The position numbers and the translations under genes are program-made. Below, in pieces: positions 1 through 4,988 of a stretch of DNA of 5,216 bases. The notes under the pieces are model-generated. The model made no database searches, had not been told where the DNA came from, and saw only the letters and a program-made list of their open reading frames with translations. This stretch comes from an uncultured Clostridia bacterium (lineage in GTDB: Bacteria; Bacillota; Clostridia; UMGS1883). Position 1 is the stretch's first letter. Every line of letters starts with the position of its first letter. The stretch spans positions 1 to 5,216 of the forward strand of contig CANRHW010000114.1 of the NCBI GenBank assembly GCA_947630525.1, read 5' to 3'.

Positions 1-749
1 CCCACTATGACGACGAGCGCTTTGACCCCGACAGAGAGGAGCTGCTGGCCTCGCTGCCGGGAAAGGGCGTAGATATGGTCATAAACGTGGGCTATGATAT
101 GCCCTCTTCCGAAAACAGCGTGGCGTTTGCGGAAAAATATCCCTATATCTATGCCGCGGTGGGCGTACATCCCCACGACGCAAAGACCCTGACCGAAGCC
201 GACTGCGCCCGCCTGCTGGCTCTTGCGAAGCATGACAAAGTAGTGGCCATAGGCGAAATAGGTCTTGACTACCACTACGACCTTTCCCCGCGGGAGGTAC
301 AGCGCACGGCTTTCGCCCGGCAGATAGAGCTTGCGAAAGAAGCGGGGCTGCCTTTCGTCGTGCATGAGCGCGAGGCCTGCAAGGACTGCCTTGACATTAT
401 CAAGGCCCAGGGAACGGGGGAGCGCGCCGGAGTTATGCACTGTTTCAGCGGCAGCCGTGAAACGGCTAAGATACTCCTTGATATGGGCATGTATATTTCT
501 GTGGGCGGGCCTGTGACCTTTAAAAACAACGTTAAAACCGTCGATATGGTCAGCTATGTCCCACTTGACAGGCTGTTTATTGAGACGGACAGTCCCTATC
601 TTGCGCCCGTGCCTCATCGGGGCAAACGCAACGACAGCTCCCTTGTCATCCATGTGGCGGAAAAGATAGCCGAAATAAAAGGGCTGCCGGTTGAGGAAGT
701 TGCCCTTATAACAAAGGAAAACGCAAAGCGTTTCTTTAATATCGAGTAA
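1..749 (+). CDS. tatD: TatD-family metal-dependent hydrolase (putative DNase), 5'-truncated
   Basis: This is a TatD/YcfH-type TIM-barrel hydrolase of the amidohydrolase superfamily. Family members are cytoplasmic metal-dependent nucleases. The reading frame is open from the window edge: the first complete codon (3-5) is a His followed by YDDERF, which fits the second His of the N-terminal HxH motif, so only about eight residues are missing. The ATG at 75 is internal and is not the start. Other expected metal ligands are visible: Glu in GEIGLDYHY (codon at 255), His in VVHERE (363), His in VMHCFSGS (438) and Asp in ETDSPYLAP (588). The GVHPHD motif is also present. The visible 248 residues match a family length of about 255. 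The usual HCRD motif reads HERE here, a mild variation. The gene ends in TAA and a hairpin terminator follows at once, so nothing downstream is co-transcribed. In many Firmicutes tatD follows metG; that neighbour would lie outside the window. Family assignment is firm, but the exact substrate is not. Confidence 0.95.
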   Translation, partial: HYDDERFDPDREELLASLPGKGVDMVINVGYDMPSSENSVAFAEKYPYIYAAVGVHPHDAKTLTEADCARLLALAKHDKVVAIGEIGLDYHYDLSPREVQRTAFARQIELAKEAGLPFVVHEREACKDCLDIIKAQGTGERAGVMHCFSGSRETAKILLDMGMYISVGGPVTFKNNVKTVDMVSYVPLDRLFIETDSPYLAPVPHRGKRNDSSLVIHVAEKIAEIKGLPVEEVALITKENAKRFFNIE

Positions 750-750
750 C

Positions 751-797
751 AAAAAGCATCACCCCGGAATATTATATCCCGAGGTGATGTTTTTTCT
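751..797 (+). terminator. Intrinsic terminator of tatD, probably bidirectional with hydE
   Basis: A 7-bp stem (757-763 with 783-789) continues after one mismatch into a CGG/CCG inner stem. It is flanked by A5 on the left and T6 (790-795) on the right, starting 2 nt after the tatD stop. On the minus strand the C-A mismatch becomes a T-G wobble, giving an unbroken 11-bp stem followed by a T5 run. The element can therefore also end hydE transcription arriving from the right. Confidence 0.85.
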
Positions 798-943
798 ATG
801 AATGAAAATAATAAAAAGTGTTGGTGCTACCTTACATATGTGTTCTCAGTAGACGATGTTCCGCCTCTGCCGCTGCCGGTCAGGGAGGGCCAAATACCCG
901 CCGCACTCAGCCCCGCCTCAGCTCCGGCCGCCGTGCCCGGCCC

Positions 944-970
944 GGCCGGCTTTGAACCGGCCTGGTTTTT
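944..970 (+). terminator. Possible second plus-strand terminator hairpin
   Basis: GGCCGG (944-949) pairs with CCGGCC (957-962) around a 7-nt loop and is followed by TGGTTTTT. It lies just outside the hydE stop on the strand opposite that gene, so it could block plus-strand read-through from tatD into hydE. The surrounding 798-973 is GC-rich, non-coding by my reading and full of short CCGG palindromes, so chance pairing is quite possible. I see nothing else in that 176-base gap. Confidence 0.3.
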
Positions 971-973
971 CAG

Positions 974-2005
974 TCAAAAGTTCCCGGAGGATGAAGAATA
1001 GCCGTATACATCCCCGCGGCTGACCACGGCTTCATAGCCGGCGCTTTTTATCCGCCGTCTCAGGCAGACCAGACATTCGGCCGCTTCTTCGCCGGTGCAG
1101 ATTTTGTTGTCGTAAAGCTCGTACAGCTTGCGCACACCTACCGGCGAAAGATTGGGCATGACCACGTTAGCCCCGGCTTTGAGCCCCATTTCCCGTCCTT
1201 GCGGGTGTATGGTCCCAAGGGCGGTAGTGGAGGGTATGAGCGCCGTTGGGAACATGAGCCGGAGAATGGATACCATTCTTAACGTAAGCTCCAACGTCCC
1301 GCCTGCAAAATCCCTAAAGGGCGTGTCCTTGTGCGGAACAAAGGGCCCTATGCCGATCATATCGGGCTTAAGTTCACGAAGGAACTCCAAGTCTTCCGCG
1401 AGATTTTCCGCGGTCTGCCAGGGGGAGCCCACCATAAAGCCGCTGCCCACCTGATAGCCAAGCTCTTTAAGCGTGAAAAGGCAGTTCTTTCGGTGAATTG
1501 GGCTCATTTCCGCCGGGTGAAGCCGGGCGTAGTGCTCGTCGTTCGCGGTCTCGTGGCGCAGCAGATAGCGGTCGGCCCCGGCGTCTCTGTAGGCGGCGTA
1601 GCTTTCCCTCTCCTTTTCGCCCAAAGACAGGGTCACCGCGCAATCCGGCCAATGGCTTTTGATTTCCGAGACAATGCCGCATATCATCTCGTCGGTGTAA
1701 TATGGGTCTTCGCCGCCTTGCAGCACAAAGGTGCGAAGCCCCAGTCCGTAGCCCTGTTCACAGCAGGCGAGTATATTCTCCGGCGTCAGGCGGTAGCGGT
1801 CAAGCCCGGCGTTGTCACGGCGAATGCCGCAGTAGAGGCAGTTGTTTTTGCACACATTGCATATTTCGATAAGTCCCCGCAGATACACGTCCGTACCGTA
1901 ATATTTTCGGCGCACTCGGTCGGCCTCGGCGGCCAGCTCGCGGTCATAAGCGCCCGAGGTAATTACTTCTGTCAATTCCTTGTGCGAAAGAGAATTAATG
2001 TCCAT
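974..2005 (-). CDS. hydE: [FeFe] hydrogenase H-cluster maturation radical SAM enzyme HydE
   Basis: HydE is a cytoplasmic radical SAM enzyme that works with HydG and HydF to build the 2Fe subcluster of [FeFe] hydrogenase. The 343-residue product matches the usual length of about 350. The radical SAM cluster motif CX3CX2C is at residues 52, 56 and 59, within ICNVCKNNCLYCGIRRDN. Also visible are LQGGEDP (95-101), TLSLGE (125-130), LRHETA (149-154) and the C-terminal MPNLSP (283-288). A second cysteine set, C303-X7-C311-X2-C314, matches the accessory iron-sulfur cluster motif known from the Thermotoga enzyme but absent from many homologues. The start is set by AGGAG (2015-2019), 9 nt before the ATG. 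The gene has its own promoter and no hydF or hydG beside it. Relatives with the same fold are BioB and PylB; the full motif set and the accessory cysteines favour HydE. Confidence 0.93.
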   Translation of the reverse strand: MDINSLSHKELTEVITSGAYDRELAAEADRVRRKYYGTDVYLRGLIEICNVCKNNCLYCGIRRDNAGLDRYRLTPENILACCEQGYGLGLRTFVLQGGEDPYYTDEMICGIVSEIKSHWPDCAVTLSLGEKERESYAAYRDAGADRYLLRHETANDEHYARLHPAEMSPIHRKNCLFTLKELGYQVGSGFMVGSPWQTAENLAEDLEFLRELKPDMIGIGPFVPHKDTPFRDFAGGTLELTLRMVSILRLMFPTALIPSTTALGTIHPQGREMGLKAGANVVMPNLSPVGVRKLYELYDNKICTGEEAAECLVCLRRRIKSAGYEAVVSRGDVYGYSSSSGNF

Positions 2006-2027
2006 TTAGCTCATCTCCTACTGTCCT

Positions 2028-2056
2028 ATTTTAGCACAAATCATTACATATGTCCA
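2028..2056 (-). promoter_or_regulatory. Sigma-A promoter of hydE with extended -10
   Basis: Read on the minus strand, a -35 TGGACA (2051-2056) is followed by a 17-nt spacer and a -10 TAAAAT (2028-2033). A TG lies one base before the -10, as in an extended -10 element. The predicted start near 2021 gives a leader of only about 16 nt, with the Shine-Dalgarno site close to the RNA 5' end. This leaves no room for a riboswitch or attenuator. Confidence 0.75.
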
Positions 2057-2090
2057 TACTTGTTTTTGATTTTGTTCGTAGTTTAAGGGT

Positions 2091-2136
2091 GTTAAATGAG
2101 AAAATTCGCTCGTAAGAGCGAATTTTCTTCATTAAC
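2091..2136 (-). terminator. Long hairpin between the YugP-like gene and hydE, likely terminator
   Basis: A perfect 12-bp stem (2100-2111 with 2116-2127) closes a 4-nt loop. Eight more outer pairs (2091-2099 with 2129-2136) extend it with two single-base bulges, giving about 20 bp. It lies 60 bases beyond the stop of the YugP-like gene and just upstream of the hydE promoter, which suits a transcription terminator for the former. The T4 run lies inside the arm rather than after it, so it is not a textbook terminator. It might also act as a 3'-end stabiliser or a recombination-derived palindrome. Confidence 0.55.
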
Positions 2137-2195
2137 TCATTATTTTATTTTCACTGAATGATTACAAATTTGCCCTATTTTTTTACGGCCCCGAT

Positions 2196-3032
2196 TTAGT
2201 TGCTTTTCGCTGTCGTTGTATTAGAAGCGCTCTGCGCCGACGCAAAGATTTGAAGAACACGGTAAATAAGCTCCAGCGCGGAAAGAATAATGTCGTTGAC
2301 ATACTGGATATTGTACAGCTTGAAAAGCTTTTTGAGGCTCTCTATCTCTTCTTCGGTTGCCATTCCGCCGTCCCTCAAAAGACCATAGGCGCGTTCCTGG
2401 GCCTTTTTTTCTGTTTTAAGCGTTGTGAGGGAAAGTATGAATGAGAAAAGATAAAAGAGTACGCCCACCGCCGACGCAAAGACAAATATAAAGCCCTGAG
2501 ACTGGAACAGTATAACGTCGATTATAGCGCCGATTATAACGAGAGGAATAAAGGCAAAGGGGCCGAAAGTTGTAATTGGAACAAGACGTACCCGCCGCTT
2601 CATGTCGGGGTCGCCCTCCTTATCAAGCACCGCCAGGGCCGACTTCTGCGCGCCCATAGCCAAGGCCGCGACGCTGGTCTTGCCCTTGGTGCGCCTTCTC
2701 AGCCGAACTTTTTTGAAATAGTGGCTGTAGCTGTTGCCAAAGAGCAGAGAACCGACGGTCTTTACCTTTATATGTTCAAGCCCATTGTCGTCGAGAATTT
2801 TCCTCGCGGTCTCTTCGCCGGTGAGGCCGGCGCTGTTTTCGCGCTTGTTGTATTTTACGTAGTTTATGCCGAGTATTATGCTCACTACAGTGGAAATTAT
2901 GGTAACAATGCATATGAGCAGAGCCACGATTATCAAAGCCGCGCCGAGAGGGGTGTCAACGTTGATATCGTATCCCGCGTTCCTTAGAGCCTGATTTGCA
3001 AGATTTGTTAATTCAGTTAAAAAACCGTTCAT
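2196..3032 (-). CDS. YugP-like membrane protein with degenerate zinc-metallopeptidase site
   Basis: The 278-residue product resembles the YugP family of putative neutral zinc metallopeptidases. Shared features in order are an N-terminal membrane segment (about 29-55), AGLTGEETARKILDDNGL (68-85), which matches the family NGYTGAEVARKILxxNGL block, TSVAALAMGA (119-128) where YugP proteins carry SVAAxxVAA before the HEXXH helix, two membrane segments (about 155-177 and 182-205), a TEKKAQERA stretch where the family has an xEFDASxRA block, and a C-terminal amphipathic helix. At the catalytic position the HEXXH motif is replaced by Q129-K-S-A-L133 (2634-2648), so both zinc-ligand His and the catalytic Glu are absent. 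It is therefore predicted to be inactive as a protease. An ATG at 3054-3056 would add eight residues, but GGAGG (3041-3045) lies 8 nt before the ATG at 3030-3032, which I chose. No convincing promoter is visible. Family membership is inferred from remembered consensus; function is unknown. Confidence 0.72.
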   Translation of the reverse strand: MNGFLTELTNLANQALRNAGYDINVDTPLGAALIIVALLICIVTIISTVVSIILGINYVKYNKRENSAGLTGEETARKILDDNGLEHIKVKTVGSLLFGNSYSHYFKKVRLRRRTKGKTSVAALAMGAQKSALAVLDKEGDPDMKRRVRLVPITTFGPFAFIPLVIIGAIIDVILFQSQGFIFVFASAVGVLFYLFSFILSLTTLKTEKKAQERAYGLLRDGGMATEEEIESLKKLFKLYNIQYVNDIILSALELIYRVLQIFASAQSASNTTTAKSN

Positions 3033-3040
3033 TTGTAAAT

Positions 3041-3045
3041 CCTCC
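3041..3045 (-). promoter_or_regulatory. Shine-Dalgarno site deciding the start of the YugP-like gene
   Basis: Minus-strand AAAAAGGAGG places a strong ribosome-binding core 8 nt before the ATG at 3030-3032. The alternative in-frame ATG at 3054-3056 overlaps the upstream side of this site and has no such core before it. The shorter protein is therefore the better call. Confidence 0.85.
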
Positions 3046-3129
3046 TTTTTAAACAATATATTCCTTTAAGTTAATATATTCTGCGTTTGTTGGTAATTTC
3101 CTCTTTTCTTTCGACATTTTTTGATTTAT

Positions 3130-3163
3130 AAAAAACCGCGGCAAGCCAAAACGGACTTGCCGC
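3130..3163 (-). terminator. Intrinsic terminator of the tRNA unit
   Basis: On the minus strand, GCGGCAAG (3163-3156) pairs perfectly with CTTGCCGC (3145-3138) around a 10-nt loop. GG and then T6 (3135-3130) follow. It begins 4 nt after the encoded CCA of tRNA-Pro and marks the end of the two-tRNA transcript. Confidence 0.92.
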
Positions 3164-3167
3164 AGCG

Positions 3168-3243
3168 TGGTCGAAGTGGCGAGACTCGAACTCGCGGCCC
3201 CCTGCTCCCAAAGCAGGTACGCTACCAACTGCGCTACACCTCG
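3168..3243 (-). tRNA. tRNA-Pro (anticodon TGG)
   Basis: A full 76-nt cloverleaf is readable on the minus strand, including encoded CCA (3168-3170). The acceptor stem pairs CGAGGTG with CACTTCG (one G-T wobble), with discriminator A at 3171. The anticodon stem CCTGC/GCAGG encloses loop TTTGGGA, giving anticodon TGG (3210-3208), which reads CCA and, with wobble, other CCN proline codons. The T arm contains GTTCGAGTC. It is the second gene of a two-tRNA unit, 71 bases downstream of tRNA-Ala. Confidence 0.96.
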
Positions 3244-3265
3244 ATGTTGTGTTCCGGTAGAAACA

Positions 3266-3293
3266 ACGGCTTGAAACTTGCGTTCCAAGCCGT
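3266..3293 (-). other. Hairpin with GNRA-type loop in the tRNA spacer
   Basis: On the minus strand, ACGGCTTGGAAC pairs with GTTTCAAGCCGT over 12 positions around loop GCAA, a GNRA tetraloop. One pair is G-U in the transcript but would be an A-C mismatch on the other strand, which suggests the structure forms in the tRNA precursor RNA. Only a weak T-run follows, so it is more likely a processing or spacer stem than a strong terminator. Confidence 0.6.
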
Positions 3294-3314
3294 GTGTCCC
3301 TGGCCGTGTGTTCT

Positions 3315-3390
<76 letters not shown>

Positions 3391-3403
3391 GACTGACTTG
3401 CTT

Positions 3404-3432
3404 ATTATAGCACAGGCGGCGGGCTTTGTCAA
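3404..3432 (-). promoter_or_regulatory. Perfect consensus sigma-A promoter of the tRNA-Ala/Pro unit
   Basis: Minus strand: -35 TTGACA (3427-3432), a 17-nt GC-rich spacer, and -10 TATAAT (3404-3409) preceded by TGC as in an extended -10. The start is predicted near 3397, a few bases before tRNA-Ala. All twelve core bases match consensus, as expected for a stable-RNA promoter. Confidence 0.95.
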
Positions 3433-3436
3433 GACA

Positions 3437-3462
3437 TTTTTTCAATTTTTTCAAACTTTTTT
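3437..3462 (-). promoter_or_regulatory. Phased A-tracts (UP-element-like) upstream of the tRNA promoter
   Basis: Three runs of six A on the minus strand (3442-3437, 3451-3446, 3462-3457) begin 9 and 11 bases apart, close to one helical turn each, directly upstream of the -35. Such spacing gives intrinsic curvature and can contact the RNA polymerase alpha subunit. The role is inferred; the tracts are seen directly. Confidence 0.6.
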
Positions 3463-3466
3463 GACG

Positions 3467-3516
3467 CGTTACATAAAAAAGCAACCGTCAGCGGACGATT
3501 GCTTTTTTATGTAACG
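3467..3516 (-). terminator. Strong hairpin terminator upstream of the tRNA promoter
   Basis: Arms 3467-3484 and 3499-3516 are perfect 18-base inverted repeats containing A6 and T6 tracts. On the minus strand the GC core forms a continuous 9-bp stem, GCAATCGTC with GACGGTTGC including one T-G wobble, around a 4-nt loop, followed by T6 (3480-3475). On the plus strand that wobble is a C-A mismatch. This favours minus-strand function, although both directions could terminate. No protein or tRNA gene lies upstream of it. Confidence 0.85.
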
Positions 3517-3544
3517 GTAAGAGTTTTTACTTACCGAACATCGC
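3475..3544 (-). ncRNA. Candidate small RNA, about 70 nt (or attenuated leader)
   Basis: A promoter (3551-3579) predicts a start near 3544, and the terminator U-run ends near 3475, so the transcript would be about 70 nt. It holds two hairpins. The first is a 7-bp CGGTAAG/CTTACCG stem (3536-3530 with 3521-3515) with an 8-nt A-rich loop. An A-rich linker follows, then the terminator stem. The longest obvious ORF from an ATG is four codons (MFGK) with no ribosome-binding site. I do not recognise a known RNA family. It may be a free sRNA, or a distal promoter of the tRNA unit whose transcripts mostly stop at the terminator. Confidence 0.45.
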
Positions 3545-3550
3545 ATATAT

Positions 3551-3579
3551 ATGATACTACAATTTTATTTTCTTGTCAA
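3551..3579 (-). promoter_or_regulatory. Near-consensus promoter of the candidate small RNA
   Basis: Minus strand: TTGACA (3574-3579), a 17-nt AT-rich spacer, and TATCAT (3551-3556), matching 11 of 12 consensus bases. A-tracts lie just upstream (about 3583-3610), as at the tRNA promoter. The predicted start is near 3544. Its only visible downstream target before a terminator is the hairpin-rich segment 3475-3544. Confidence 0.7.
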
Positions 3580-3630
3580 GTGATTTTTCAGAAATTTTTT
3601 AAAAGAAAAATATGCCGGCCGGAATTATTT

Positions 3631-3639
3631 CCCCCCCCC
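3631..3639 (+). repeat. Nine-C homopolymer
   Basis: An uninterrupted run of nine C in otherwise AT-rich intergenic DNA, shortly after a CCGGCCGG palindrome (3615-3622). It lies about 74 bases upstream of the -35 of the PepSY gene and about 50 bases upstream of the -35 of the small-RNA promoter, in neither transcript. Such tracts can vary in length by slippage, or be sequencing artefacts. Confidence 0.9.
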
Positions 3640-3712
3640 GTGCGCCCCATTGCCGCCGCAAAATAATATCGTACATTCTAAGAAATATTAATAAAATGTT
3701 CATAAAAAACTG

Positions 3713-3741
3713 TTGACAAAGGCCCGCGAAACATATATAAT
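3713..3741 (+). promoter_or_regulatory. Perfect consensus sigma-A promoter of the PepSY gene
   Basis: TTGACA (3713-3718), a 17-nt spacer and TATAAT (3736-3741) match consensus at all twelve positions. The upstream 3680-3710 is AT-rich. The start is predicted near A3748, giving a leader of about 40 nt with AGGAG (3774-3778) 9 nt before the ATG. Strong expression is likely. Confidence 0.93.
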
Positions 3742-3787
3742 GTAAATATACAGAAATAATGGGAAATAAAGAGAGGAGAATTAGACA

Positions 3788-4930
3788 ATGAAAAAAAAGT
3801 GCATTTTTATCACGGCGTTAGTCCTGTGCGTCGGCATTGCCATCGGGGCCGCCGCGGCGAGCCTTGTGGAGAATATCAAGGCCGAACTTCGTCGGGATTT
3901 CACTATTGTGGTAGACGGCCAGACCAGGACTTTCTATGACGTAAACGGCAAACAGGTATATCCCGTCCTTTATGATGGCACAACTTATCTCCCCATAAGG
4001 GCCATAGGCGAGCTCATGGGCAAGGACGTTTATTGGTACGAAGATGAGAAGAAAATCGAGCTGCGTGACAAGGCCGACCAAGCCGCCGGCAAAACTTCTA
4101 CCGTTACCGACGCTGATTTTATAGTCAGCGGCGATTACGGCAGCGATACTTCCACCGCCGGGCTTATCACCCTTGAACAGGCCAAAACCATTGTTCTTAC
4201 AAAGGCCGGCGTCAGCGAGGCGGACGTTACCTTTACCAAGACCAAGCTTGACCGCGATGACGGTATAGTGAAGTTCGAGATAGACTTCATTACATCCGAC
4301 ACGGAATATGAAACCGAGATAGACGCGGCCAACGGCAATATAATTGAATGGGAGTTGGACGCCATAAGAGGAAAGGGCTCCGATAAGGGCATCGGCGTAG
4401 GGCCGGTCGTTCCTAACAACGGAACCGATACTGCCTATGCCGTCTCCATTGAAGAGGCTAAGGATATCGCTCTCCAGCGCGCGGGCGTAGCCGCGGCGGA
4501 CGCCGTGTTCACTAAGCAGGAGCGCGATATGGAAAACGGCCGCCCCAGGTATGAGATCGAGTTTATAAGCGGCGGAACGGAGTATGAGGCCGATATCGAT
4601 TGTGAGACCGGCGATATCCTTGGCTGGAAAACCGAGGTTCTCAAGGGCTATGAACAGGGCGTCGGCTTTGGCCCAGCCGTAAATAACGGCCATCATAATG
4701 ACGGGCAAAACGGCAATGTAGCCCAGGGCGTTATAACTCTCGACGAGGCCCAGAACATCGCCCTCCAGCGTGCGGGCCTTGCGGGAACGGCCGTTACCTT
4801 TACCAAGTCCAAGCTGGAATGGGATGACGGCATCCAGAAATATGAACTGGAGTTCCGCTATAACGGCCGCGAGTATGAGTTTGAAATCAACGCCGCTACC
4901 GGCGCCGTTATCGAATACGACGTTGACTAA
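3788..4930 (+). CDS. Secreted/anchored protein: copper-amine-oxidase-N-like domain plus three PepSY repeats
   Basis: The 380-residue protein begins with MKKK and a hydrophobic stretch (5-24) that reads as a signal peptide or N-terminal anchor. LVLC is a poor lipobox, so a lipoprotein is unlikely. Residues about 37-92 resemble the copper amine oxidase N-terminal (stalk) domain, with VVDGQTRTF, VYPVLYDGTTYLPIRAIGELMG and VYWYEDEKKIEL. Three PepSY domains follow at about 126-191, 218-285 and 315-380. Each starts with an (I/L/V)(S/T)(I/L)(E/D)EA(K/Q)-like helix and ends in a (D/N)xxTGxIxxW/Y-type hairpin. The two linkers share a GxGxGPxV motif and Asn/Gly-rich tails. The protein is rich in Asp and Glu, and no enzyme motif is visible. 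PepSY domains occur in protease propeptides and regulators, so a surface binding or inhibitory role is possible but unproven. It is monocistronic with tandem TAA stops. Confidence 0.88.
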   Translation: MKKKCIFITALVLCVGIAIGAAAASLVENIKAELRRDFTIVVDGQTRTFYDVNGKQVYPVLYDGTTYLPIRAIGELMGKDVYWYEDEKKIELRDKADQAAGKTSTVTDADFIVSGDYGSDTSTAGLITLEQAKTIVLTKAGVSEADVTFTKTKLDRDDGIVKFEIDFITSDTEYETEIDAANGNIIEWELDAIRGKGSDKGIGVGPVVPNNGTDTAYAVSIEEAKDIALQRAGVAAADAVFTKQERDMENGRPRYEIEFISGGTEYEADIDCETGDILGWKTEVLKGYEQGVGFGPAVNNGHHNDGQNGNVAQGVITLDEAQNIALQRAGLAGTAVTFTKSKLEWDDGIQKYELEFRYNGREYEFEINAATGAVIEYDVD

Positions 4931-4951
4931 TAAATGAAGTTTTAAATCACG

Positions 4952-4988
4952 CTGCCGCGAGTCATTATATGACTCGCGGCAGTCTTTT
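4952..4988 (+). terminator. Terminator of the PepSY gene, overlapping the alr 3' end
   Basis: CTGCCGCGAGTCA (4952-4964) pairs perfectly with TGACTCGCGGCAG (4970-4982) around a 5-nt loop. TCTTTT follows. It lies 21 bases after the PepSY stop. The right arm and most of the loop are the last codons of alr on the other strand, so one sequence serves both as coding DNA and as a terminator. The minus-strand side has only a weak T-run. Confidence 0.85.

Noticed and set aside
830..973. About 47 sense codons continuing in the hydE frame beyond its TGA stop
   Set aside because: HydE already ends at the normal family length. The extension is low-complexity Gly/Ala/Ser from GC-rich DNA, with no sign of read-through or selenocysteine structure.
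798..1001. 67-codon plus-strand ORF starting right after the tatD terminator
   Set aside because: It has no Shine-Dalgarno site, is Pro/Ala-rich because of GC-rich palindromic DNA, resembles no family I know, and overlaps the hydE 3' end in antisense.
1331..2086. 251-codon plus-strand ORF antisense to hydE
   Set aside because: It is a shadow of the hydE reading frame. It has no ribosome-binding site and no recognisable domain, and HydE on the other strand is certain.
3049..3117. 22-codon minus-strand ORF (MSKEKRK...KEYIV) before the YugP-like gene
   Set aside because: It has a plausible ATG just after the tRNA terminator but no ribosome-binding site or visible promoter, and it is very short. 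Conservation data would be needed to revive it.
3475..3544. PreQ1, fluoride or T-box riboswitch upstream of the tRNAs
   Set aside because: The first hairpin followed by an A-rich linker is loosely reminiscent, but the conserved loop and tail bases of those classes are missing and no coding gene follows.
3801..3829. Lipoprotein signal (Cys14) in the PepSY protein
   Set aside because: LVLC lacks the small residue normally found before the lipobox Cys, and hydrophobic sequence continues past it. A standard signal peptide or anchor fits better.
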